Source of the DNA: Cellvibrio sp.
GTDB lineage: Bacteria > Pseudomonadota > Gammaproteobacteria > Pseudomonadales > Cellvibrionaceae
Length of the DNA stretch: 12,307 nt
Direction of reading: 5' to 3'
Assembly (NCBI GenBank): GCA_021323495.1
Contig: JAJQJO010000061.1
Span: 1 to 12,307 of the forward strand
Part shown: piece after piece, positions 5,734-12,307 of the stretch
Numbering within the stretch: position 1 is the stretch's first letter
Layout: each line of letters starts with the position of its first letter
The notes under the pieces: model-generated
Told to the model about the DNA's origin: nothing
Seen by the model: the letters and a program-made list of their open reading frames with translations, nothing else
Databases searched by the model: none
Translations under genes and position numbers: made by a program

Positions 5734-8700
5734 ATGTCGCTCCTGAAAAACTTCACATTGTTTCCAAGATCGGGGCTGCGCTCTGCGGCCATCCCCGCAA
5801 CACTATTGTTGGGTTCGCTATTCATCTGCTGCGCCCCCGTCTCTGCACAAAACCCTGCCGATTATTTCAAAGCTAACAGCGCCTGGGTTAACGCCAGCAA
5901 AGTGAGCGCAGTCGGCAATAAATTACAACTGACACCCGCTAAAGACGGTAACATTCTTGTCCTCAGCGCTAACGGCAGCGCCGAGCATTTGAATACAAAT
6001 GAACATATCGGCGATTCCGTACTCGATACCGAGCTTTTGGTTCCTGAAGGCAGCGACGCAAAATTATTTTTGCAAGGCCGCTATGCCATCGACCTTAAAA
6101 ATATCAACAACGAATGGCAACACTTGCGTGCAACATTTCGCGCGCCGCGCTACAACGAAGCCAGCGCCAAGGTCGACGCCGCATTGATTATGGAAGTGCG
6201 CATCAACGGCGAACCCGTTTTGATCAATGACATCCGCCCAACAATGAGCGAGAACGCCAACGTCGGTTGGGAAGGCCCTGCTGGTGCAACCAGCTTTTTG
6301 GTAAAAAAAGGCCAGCTGGCATTGCGTAATTTCACGATTGCCCCCGCTGACTTTTCACTCGTGACCATGCCGAAAACTTCTGGTGAAGCGACCAACGAAA
6401 AAGAACTGGTCGATTTTGTCGCGCTAGGAAAAGAAACATTCGAATCCGTTGGCTGCAATGCTTGCCATTCAGTGATTAAAAACGATTCCGGTGTAAGTAC
6501 CGGCCCCAATCTGTATGGATTATTTAAACGCGAACCACGCAACCGTGAAGTCGTAGAAGGTGGTGAAGGCCATCGCTTCACCATCAAAGCCGACCGCCAA
6601 TATTTACACCGCAGCTTACGCGCAGCTCCCGATCAATTAGCGATTGCTGAAAACGGTGCAAAAAAAGGCGAAGCCTTTCTACCGATCATGCCAGTGTTTT
6701 CTGCACAGGTATTAAGCGATGTACAAATCGATGCAATTGGCGATTATCTTGCGACTTTGAATGATCTGCGCGATCAAGGCCCGAGCATTAAATTGCTAGC
6801 GCAAACCGGTGCAGAAGAATACGACCCCATCACCGACCGTTTGCAATTATTGGTCGATGATGAAGTGCGCATCCAGCGCGGCCCTATGTCTGGTGTCTCC
6901 GGCCGCGCGATTCATGTGGGCACGCCTTGGGGTGTGAATTATTCGTTTGATCCACGCCTGTTTGCCATTACCAAAATCTGGCAAGGTGGATTCCTGGATA
7001 TGACTGGTGAGTTTACCAATCGCGGCGGCAAAGGTTTGAAGATGGGTTATGAAAGCCGCGAAATTAATCTTGGCGCTCAGGAATTTTTATTCGCACCCTT
7101 AAACGCGCAAGGAAAAATAATCGACTTCTCCTTTAAAGAGGCAAAATTTGGCGATGTCGAAACGATCAAAGCATCGCTTAATAGCAAAGAAGACCATCTA
7201 GCGCGCGTCGCTGCAATGGATGCGCAATTTTTAGGTTACACACGCGACTCCAAACAAAAAAATGAATTGCCAACCTTTAATTATCGCGTCGGCAAAAACA
7301 CCCTGAAAGTCCAGGCCGCAATTGCTGCCAACGGCGATGTGAAGATCACCTTGAATGGTGATCTTAAAACCGCACAACAATTTTCACTAAATACACAACT
7401 CCTGCAAAATGCGGTGGTAAGCAAAGGTGAAATCACTAACGGCCAATGGAATTTACCAGCGGGCAGCAAAAGCGCAACACTCACTGCGAAAATGCAAGTT
7501 GCGGCCAATGTTTGGCATGCGAAAAAATCGGAATTCGATTACCGCAAACAGCCAATCAAAATCACCGAGGCCAAGGCTGATTTACCTGCAGGCTACAGCA
7601 TCGAAAGCTATTATCCGCCAAAAGATAATTTCGGCCGCGAACAATTATTTGAAGCACTCGGCCTGGTGTTAACCAACGATAAAACCATTGTAATTGCCAC
7701 ACGGACTGCTGGCATCTGGCGTATGGTAAAAGGTGAATGGCGTTTATTCGCCGAAGGTACCTTTGATAGCCTGGGTTTACTCGTGGAAGATAAAAAAGGC
7801 TTCACGGTTATTGCCGGACAAAAAGCCGAACTTACTCGCATCAGCGATACCAACGGCGACGGTGTTGCGGATAAATATGAAACATTATTCGATGCACACT
7901 CCTATCACGGCAATTACCATTCGTACATGCACGGCCCCGTGCGCGGTGGCGATGGAGCTTATTACATTAGCATCAATCTCGCTGATGGTGGCGACGGTTC
8001 CACTTACAAAGCTGGTGGCAAATACATGGGATCGCAAGGTGGTTTATCCGGTTGGAATATTCGCGTTGAACCCAACGGAAAATTTGAACTCTGGGCTAAT
8101 GGTTTACGCAGTCCCGCCGGTTTGGGAACCGGCCCGGATGACCGTCTCTGGTATTCGGATAACCAGGGCGAATATATGGGCACCTCGAAAGTTTTTGTCA
8201 TCGAAAAAGATAAGTTTTATGGTCATCCATCAGGACTTGTCGATTTACCCGGCATGAGCCCCGACTCGCCGGAAATCACTTGGGAAAAAGTCCACAACAA
8301 ACGCACCAATGCCATTATTTTGTTGCCGCACAATCGCGTCGCCAATTCACCGGGCAATCCCGCGTGGGATACCACCAAAGGAAAATTTGGTCCGTTTAGC
8401 GGACAAATGTTAATGGGCGACCAAACCCAATCCAATTTGCTGCGCATCGCCGTACAAAACGTGGATGGTATTGAGCAAGGCAGTGTGATGCCGTTTATCG
8501 ATGGCCTTGAATCCGGGGTAATGCGCCCACTCTTTTTACCTGACGGCAGTTTATTGCTTGGCCAAACCGGTCGCGGCTGGCAAGCAAAAGGTGGCCATGT
8601 CGCGAGCCTGCAACGCATTGTGTGGGACGGTAAAACAATTCCACCCGCCATTATTCAAATGCTTGCGACACCAACCGGCTTTGCAATCGAATTCACCCAG

Positions 8701-9018
8701 GCAATCGATAACAAAGTGACTGCGGATGAATTAAGATCGCGCTTGATGCTGGAATCCTGGGTTTACCGCGATGCACCTGATTACGGTTCGGATGAATTGG
8801 GCCTGCAACAAGAGGCGATCAAATCAATCAAGTTGAGTGATGACCGCAAAATTGTTTACCTTGATTTGGCATCGCTGGCGCAGGCAAAAATCCATCCACA
8901 ACAAACCGCGCGCATTTATCACGCACAACTGGCAAGCAAAACATTGTTCAGTAAAAACGCAGCGGAAAAAATGGATGCTTATTACACGCTGTATAAGTTT
9001 CCTGTTGTAAAAAATTAA
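5734..9018 (+). CDS. Exported multidomain protein: DUF1080-like, cytochrome c, DUF6797-like and sorbosone-dehydrogenase-like beta-propeller
   Basis: 1094 residues. Signal peptide 1-38, ending VSA before QNPADY. Domains seen in order: LamG/DUF1080-like (about 40-210; EWQHLRATFRAPRYN with Trp128 parallels EWQSYDIIFTAPKFD of the preceding protein); class I cytochrome c (about 228-345) with heme motif CNACH (241-245) and probable axial Met319 in PIMPVF; a DUF6797-like segment (about 360-447) around GRAIHVGTPWGVNYSFD; a beta-rich linker; a beta-propeller (about 618-965) resembling PQQ-type glucose/sorbosone dehydrogenases, with an EF-hand-like loop DTNGDGVADKYE (705-716); and a C-terminal beta domain ending YYTLYKFP. 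Predicted periplasmic electron-transferring sugar or alcohol oxidation, inferred; a PQQ site was not verified. ATG 5734 is preferred over the in-frame ATG at 5650, because the longer form would encode the terminator stem and mask the signal peptide. The ribosome site is weak (GGGTAAAG). Confidence 0.88.
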   Translation: MSLLKNFTLFPRSGLRSAAIPATLLLGSLFICCAPVSAQNPADYFKANSAWVNASKVSAVGNKLQLTPAKDGNILVLSANGSAEHLNTNEHIGDSVLDTELLVPEGSDAKLFLQGRYAIDLKNINNEWQHLRATFRAPRYNEASAKVDAALIMEVRINGEPVLINDIRPTMSENANVGWEGPAGATSFLVKKGQLALRNFTIAPADFSLVTMPKTSGEATNEKELVDFVALGKETFESVGCNACHSVIKNDSGVSTGPNLYGLFKREPRNREVVEGGEGHRFTIKADRQYLHRSLRAAPDQLAIAENGAKKGEAFLPIMPVFSAQVLSDVQIDAIGDYLATLNDLRDQGPSIKLLAQTGAEEYDPITDRLQLLVDDEVRIQRGPMSGVSGRAIHVGTPWGVNYSFDPRLFAITKIWQGGFLDMTGEFTNRGGKGLKMGYESREINLGAQEFLFAPLNAQGKIIDFSFKEAKFGDVETIKASLNSKEDHLARVAAMDAQFLGYTRDSKQKNELPTFNYRVGKNTLKVQAAIAANGDVKITLNGDLKTAQQFSLNTQLLQNAVVSKGEITNGQWNLPAGSKSATLTAKMQVAANVWHAKKSEFDYRKQPIKITEAKADLPAGYSIESYYPPKDNFGREQLFEALGLVLTNDKTIVIATRTAGIWRMVKGEWRLFAEGTFDSLGLLVEDKKGFTVIAGQKAELTRISDTNGDGVADKYETLFDAHSYHGNYHSYMHGPVRGGDGAYYISINLADGGDGSTYKAGGKYMGSQGGLSGWNIRVEPNGKFELWANGLRSPAGLGTGPDDRLWYSDNQGEYMGTSKVFVIEKDKFYGHPSGLVDLPGMSPDSPEITWEKVHNKRTNAIILLPHNRVANSPGNPAWDTTKGKFGPFSGQMLMGDQTQSNLLRIAVQNVDGIEQGSVMPFIDGLESGVMRPLFLPDGSLLLGQTGRGWQAKGGHVASLQRIVWDGKTIPPAIIQMLATPTGFAIEFTQAIDNKVTADELRSRLMLESWVYRDAPDYGSDELGLQQEAIKSIKLSDDRKIVYLDLASLAQAKIHPQQTARIYHAQLASKTLFSKNAAEKMDAYYTLYKFPVVKN

Positions 9019-9055
9019 ACGGATAAATTACCAAACACAGAAATTAAGGCTTTAA

Positions 9056-10918
9056 ATGAAAAGTTTCCGTCTCTCCCCATTATTCCTGGCGGTAATCGCA
9101 TTACCTGCATTTTCCGCCACTGAAGAACTTATCGTCACCGGCACCTACAGCCCGGTCACGAACGAACAACTTTCTTCTTCTGTTTCAGTCCTCAACAAAG
9201 AAGAATTGCTGCAACTCAGCGAGCACAGCCTGGTGGATGCATTGCGCCAGGTGCCGAGCCTTTGGGTTGAAGAGCAAGGTGGCCCAGGCGGGATTACCTC
9301 AATCGCATTACGCGGCGCCGAGGCAAACCACACCCTGGTATTGCTCGACGGTGTAGAACTCAATGACCCCACCAATACGCGCGGCGGTGCGTTTGATTTA
9401 AACGGTATCAATATTGAATCCATCGAGCGCATTGAAATTATTCGCGGTGCGCAATCATCCGTATATGGTTCCGATGCCCTTGCCGGCGTGATTCATATCA
9501 TCACCAAAACACCCGGCGAACAAACTACCCAACTCAATGGCACCCTGGGCACCGATGACTACAGCAGTGTCGGTGTATCAACCAGCGGCAGCCTGGACAA
9601 ACTCGGTTACGCCTTTAGCCTGCAAGGCAAAGACGCCGGTGAACCAGTAGAAGGCAGCACCGCAAAAAATACCGAATTCACCAGCCGTTTGAATTGGCAA
9701 CAGGATATTCACGCACTGAATTTCAACTACCGTTATTTTGATGGCGAGCGCACCAGCTTCCCAGAGCAAAGTGGCGGGCCGGAATATGCGGTGGACCGCG
9801 ATCTGGATATCAGCGAATACACCGATCAAAGCGCAGCCCTGGGTTGGGCAGTGCAAGTCAATGAATTCTGGAAAAGTAAAACCAATGCCAACTGGTACGA
9901 GCGCGAAGAAACCTATGCATCGCCCGGCATAGCCCCTTACGATGCCGTGCCCGCAAATGGTTCCACTACGGATTTCACCCGCACTTCATTCAGCTGGATC
10001 AACACCCTCGGCGATGAGCAAAAACTCTGGGGCAACATTGGTGTGGAAACGCGCAAAGAAGAAGGCGATAGCCAGGGCTACCTGGACATCGGTTTTGAAT
10101 TCCCGACCGATTTTTCGCTCTCGCGCCGCATCGATAGCGGCTTTATCAATCTCAACGGTTACGCCACTGAACAGCTCTTGTTACAAGCGAGTATCAGGCG
10201 CGATGATGCGGAAGATATTGCAGCCAACACCAGCGAACAATTGGGTATCCGCTACAGCATTAATGACCAACTCAGCTGGTTTGCCAACTGGGGCGAAGGG
10301 TTTAAATTGCCGAGCTTTTTTGCCCTGGGCCATCCACTGGTGGGCAATAGCGAATTAAAACCGGAGACTGTGACCTCTGCTGATACCGGTATCGAATTTA
10401 CCCAGGACAAAATCAATATCCGTCTCAGCTATTTTGAAAATGATTACAAAGACCTGATCGATTTTGATAGCGAGACATTCAGGAACGTCAACCGCGCGCA
10501 GGTAGAAACCAGCGGTGTAGAAAGTGAAGTGAATTGGCAAGCACTGGAAAATCTCGCTGTTCGCGTGCACGGAACCTACACCGATATCGATATGTTGTCT
10601 TCCGATAACCATCTACTCGGCCGCCCACAATTTACTTACGGCACATCGGTGAACTATGCATTTAATGAAGCGTGGAGTTTTAACCTCCAGTATATGCGCG
10701 TAGATGACCGCTTTGCCGTAAGCCGTTATACCGGCACCGATGTTGAAGAAAAGCTGGATGCGTACAACCGTTTCGATGCAAATGTTCATTGGCAACTTAA
10801 CGCACAAACACGTTTCGGTTTGAGTTTGGAAAATCTGGCAGATGAAGATTACTACACGGATATCGGTTTCCCGGCGCCGGGGCGCGGCGGAAAGCTGAGC
10901 GTGGTGATGAGTTTTTAA
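9056..10918 (+). CDS. TonB-dependent outer-membrane receptor, BtuB/Cir type
   Basis: 620 residues, close to E. coli BtuB (614). Signal peptide about 1-21 (PAFSA before TEEL). A TonB-box-like EELIVTGT (23-30) starts the mature chain. The plug (about 30-150) has LVDALRQVPSL, IALRGAEANHTLVLLDGVELND, IERIEIIRGAQSSVYGSDA and GVIHIITKTPG, all typical of the family. A 22-strand barrel follows and ends in Phe620, the outer-membrane sorting signal. It takes up a ligand across the outer membrane using TonB energy. The architecture resembles cobalamin receptors, but there is no room for a cobalamin riboswitch in the 37 bases before it. It is apparently co-transcribed with the cytochrome/propeller gene, so a carbohydrate or oxidised-sugar ligand is equally possible. 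AAGG lies 6 bases before the ATG. A bidirectional terminator follows the stop. Confidence 0.92.
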   Translation: MKSFRLSPLFLAVIALPAFSATEELIVTGTYSPVTNEQLSSSVSVLNKEELLQLSEHSLVDALRQVPSLWVEEQGGPGGITSIALRGAEANHTLVLLDGVELNDPTNTRGGAFDLNGINIESIERIEIIRGAQSSVYGSDALAGVIHIITKTPGEQTTQLNGTLGTDDYSSVGVSTSGSLDKLGYAFSLQGKDAGEPVEGSTAKNTEFTSRLNWQQDIHALNFNYRYFDGERTSFPEQSGGPEYAVDRDLDISEYTDQSAALGWAVQVNEFWKSKTNANWYEREETYASPGIAPYDAVPANGSTTDFTRTSFSWINTLGDEQKLWGNIGVETRKEEGDSQGYLDIGFEFPTDFSLSRRIDSGFINLNGYATEQLLLQASIRRDDAEDIAANTSEQLGIRYSINDQLSWFANWGEGFKLPSFFALGHPLVGNSELKPETVTSADTGIEFTQDKINIRLSYFENDYKDLIDFDSETFRNVNRAQVETSGVESEVNWQALENLAVRVHGTYTDIDMLSSDNHLLGRPQFTYGTSVNYAFNEAWSFNLQYMRVDDRFAVSRYTGTDVEEKLDAYNRFDANVHWQLNAQTRFGLSLENLADEDYYTDIGFPAPGRGGKLSVVMSF

Positions 10919-10945
10919 TCCCGGTTAATCCAGGTTCCAATAAAT

Positions 10946-10981
10946 AAAAAGCCGCCCAGGCATAACTCGGGCGGCTTTTTT
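10946..10981. terminator. Bidirectional intrinsic terminator
   Basis: Five A, then GCCGCCC (10951-10957), an 11-base loop, GGGCGGC (10969-10975) and six T (10976-10981). The A-run and T-run make it work on both strands. It ends the receptor gene (stop 10918) on the plus strand and the convergent DUF421 gene (stop 11029) on the minus strand. Confidence 0.88.
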
Positions 10982-11028
10982 ATTGTGGATGGTATACGCG
11001 GTTAAAATCAGCTTACAGTACGCATTGC

Positions 11029-11727
11029 TTATGTTGCATCGACGCGACGAATGGTGAGTGCCGGGGACCAAATGTCACTATTGCACCGGGCACATTCGGC
11101 TCCAGTTCCGCTTTCAATACTATGAGAGAAACCACAATTGACACAACAATGAATCCCGGCGTGCCGCGCAATTTTATATTCGTCCCGATGTTCAGGAGGT
11201 AATACTGAAAGGCCTGGACGAACATTTTCCGCAGCAAAGAAATACAGGCTAACATCTCCATCTGTTTCCATTATCGCTAACCTCACTTGCCCCAAGTGTT
11301 CAACACCCCGTTGACGAAATTCCATTAATAATTCACTTGAAGACATATTTAATTTCCGTAACGATTTAAGTTCGTAAAGACCATCTTTAACAACGGTGAC
11401 GGGACAGCCTTCGATCAATGCATGCAAACGTTTATTTCGCCCTATCGCAAAAATAGTTAAGCGATAGAGTAACAGGAGTGTTAGAAATACAACGGCTACT
11501 GGTAACAAAGCCACATCATGATAGAAAGAAACGTCACCCGCAGCAGAGCCCAAGGTGAGGATTACCACAAGTTCGAACAGCGAAAGCTGCCTTACCCCAC
11601 GGCGCCCACTACATTTCAAAAACAAAAATACGGCGATAAACGCTAAACTTGCCCGAAAAGCCACTTCGTAAAGGAATGAAGCAGGAAGTTCATCCATTAA
11701 CATCCGTTGTAAATCAAAAGGGGTCAT
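11029..11727 (-). CDS. DUF421 (YetF/YcaP-type) membrane protein with C-terminal zinc ribbon
   Basis: 232 residues. Three predicted membrane helices (about 18-38, 48-66 and 71-92) are followed by a cytoplasmic YetF-like domain. LSLFELVVILTLGSAAGD, then GCPVTVVKDG, then LMEFRQRGVEHLGQVRLAIMETDGDVSLY fit the DUF421 pattern. The biochemical function of the family is not settled; YetF-like proteins have been connected with envelope or spore stress in other bacteria. Odd here: after the usual end of the domain the protein continues with CVNC (195-198) and CARC (212-215), two CxxC knuckles 13 residues apart, which should form a zinc ribbon. The ribosome site is weak (GGTAGA on the minus strand). It is convergent with the receptor gene and shares its terminator; 213 bases separate it from the exporter gene on the same strand. 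Confidence 0.85.
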   Translation of the reverse strand: MTPFDLQRMLMDELPASFLYEVAFRASLAFIAVFLFLKCSGRRGVRQLSLFELVVILTLGSAAGDVSFYHDVALLPVAVVFLTLLLLYRLTIFAIGRNKRLHALIEGCPVTVVKDGLYELKSLRKLNMSSSELLMEFRQRGVEHLGQVRLAIMETDGDVSLYFFAAENVRPGLSVLPPEHRDEYKIARHAGIHCCVNCGFSHSIESGTGAECARCNSDIWSPALTIRRVDAT

Positions 11728-11853
11728 ATTTATCTACCATCGTTTTTAGTTAGCATTGTCTCGCGCCTAACACCTAAGAGAATTCTGCATTTTGCCCTAG
11801 AACTGCAGACAAATGAGCCTAACCTCGCATAGCAACCTGAAATGGATAGTAAG

Positions 11854-11906
11854 AACAAGGGAATTTCTCAGGTAGAAATGAAAATTCCGTGTCAGCCCCT
11901 CTTGTT
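11854..11906. repeat. Imperfect nested inverted repeats in the AT-rich intergenic gap
   Basis: Outer arms AACAAG (11854-11859) and CTTGTT (11901-11906), middle arms GGAATTT (11860-11866) and AAATTCC (11882-11888), and an alternative inner hairpin ATTTCT-CAGGT-AGAAAT (11863-11879). The middle and inner pairings overlap, so not all can form together. There is no T-tract after it in the minus direction, and its role is unknown. Confidence 0.35.
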
Positions 11907-11940
11907 TTCTATCATAGTCGTTTGTTAGACATTTTTAAAT

Positions 11941-12307
11941 TTAACTAAATTGGGAGTAAAGTAAAAAAATGGCAGTACCAACTAATAACCCACCCATTAA
12001 TAGATTAAATAATTTTAACCTGGACTCACTGCTCAAAAAAACTTTTACTTTATCTCCCAGAACAGCCCAGGAAAAAAGTGACAAATAACAAACCAAAAAA
12101 TATACCAATGAAAAAGTCAAAAATATTTCTTTGTTCTCGGGACTTGAAAACAAAGAAACGCCTGCCACACACGCAATCCATGCTTTTGGATTCAACCATT
12201 GCAAAAGAAACCCTTGCATAAAAGTCGGTTGCTTTTGTTTTTTAATATCCAACTCTGGTTTCGATGAGCCAATTACATACCCCATATACACAATATATAG
12301 TGAACCA
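11941..12307 (-). CDS. LysE/RhtB-family amino-acid exporter, 5' end cut by the window edge
   Basis: The C-terminal 121 residues of a membrane transporter; the frame stays open to the right edge, so the true start is outside the window and the GTG at 12291 is only an internal codon. Visible features: GSLYIVYMGYVIGSSKPE at the edge, the counterpart of the GAxYLxWLG segment of the family; FLLQWLNPKAWIA, the conserved NPKAW motif; and three hydrophobic helices after it, ending LLMGGLLVGTAIFLLY. LysE-family proteins export amino acids or their derivatives across the inner membrane; the substrate here cannot be read. The gene is distinctly AT-rich (18 G+C in 60 bases at 12001-12060), unlike the roughly 50% elsewhere, which may mark a transferred segment. 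Confidence 0.85.
   Translation of the reverse strand, partial: GSLYIVYMGYVIGSSKPELDIKKQKQPTFMQGFLLQWLNPKAWIACVAGVSLFSSPENKEIFLTFSLVYFLVCYLSLFSWAVLGDKVKVFLSSESRLKLFNLLMGGLLVGTAIFLLYSQFS

Noticed and set aside
9019..9055. Cobalamin riboswitch upstream of the BtuB-type receptor
   Set aside because: Only 37 bases separate the two genes, far too few for the riboswitch; a vitamin B12 role is therefore not asserted.
1..12307. tRNA, rRNA, CRISPR array, insertion sequence or prophage genes
   Set aside because: No cloverleaf, regularly spaced repeats, transposase motifs or phage proteins were seen on either strand.

Overview
The window reads as a chromosomal segment of a Gram-negative bacterium. Five encoded proteins carry export signals, one is a TonB-dependent outer-membrane receptor, and two are L,D-transpeptidases of proteobacterial type. 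GC content is close to 50% over most of it. The gene set would suit a polysaccharide-degrading gammaproteobacterium of the Cellvibrio/Saccharophagus kind, but that placement is inference, since no rRNA or housekeeping marker is present.

Left block, minus strand. A gene that runs off the left edge (1..1580) encodes a divergent FtsZ/tubulin-superfamily protein. It has the GTP-binding T1 and T4 loops, the base-contacting helix and the acidic residues of the T7 catalytic loop, but it is much longer than FtsZ. Upstream of it on the same strand is a large YcbB-type L,D-transpeptidase (1774..3660). Divergent from that is a smaller L,D-transpeptidase of another family (3873..4616, plus). These three genes concern the cell envelope or cytoskeleton.

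Central block, plus strand. A secreted DUF1080 (3-keto-disaccharide hydrolase family) protein (4832..5626) is followed by a strong intrinsic terminator. The terminator's T-run ends only 24 bases before the start of a 1094-residue exported mosaic protein (5734..9018). That protein contains a DUF1080-like fold, a c-type cytochrome domain, a DUF6797-like segment, a sorbosone-dehydrogenase-like beta-propeller with an EF-hand-type loop, and a C-terminal beta domain. A BtuB/Cir-type TonB-dependent receptor (9056..10918) follows after 37 bases. A bidirectional terminator closes the block. Together the three genes look like an uptake and periplasmic redox cassette, plausibly for oxidised (3-keto) glycosides.

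Right block, minus strand. A DUF421/YetF-like membrane protein (11029..11727) has an added C-terminal zinc ribbon. An AT-rich stretch follows, ending in a LysE-family exporter cut by the right edge (11941..12307).

No tRNA, rRNA, insertion sequence or CRISPR array was recognised.
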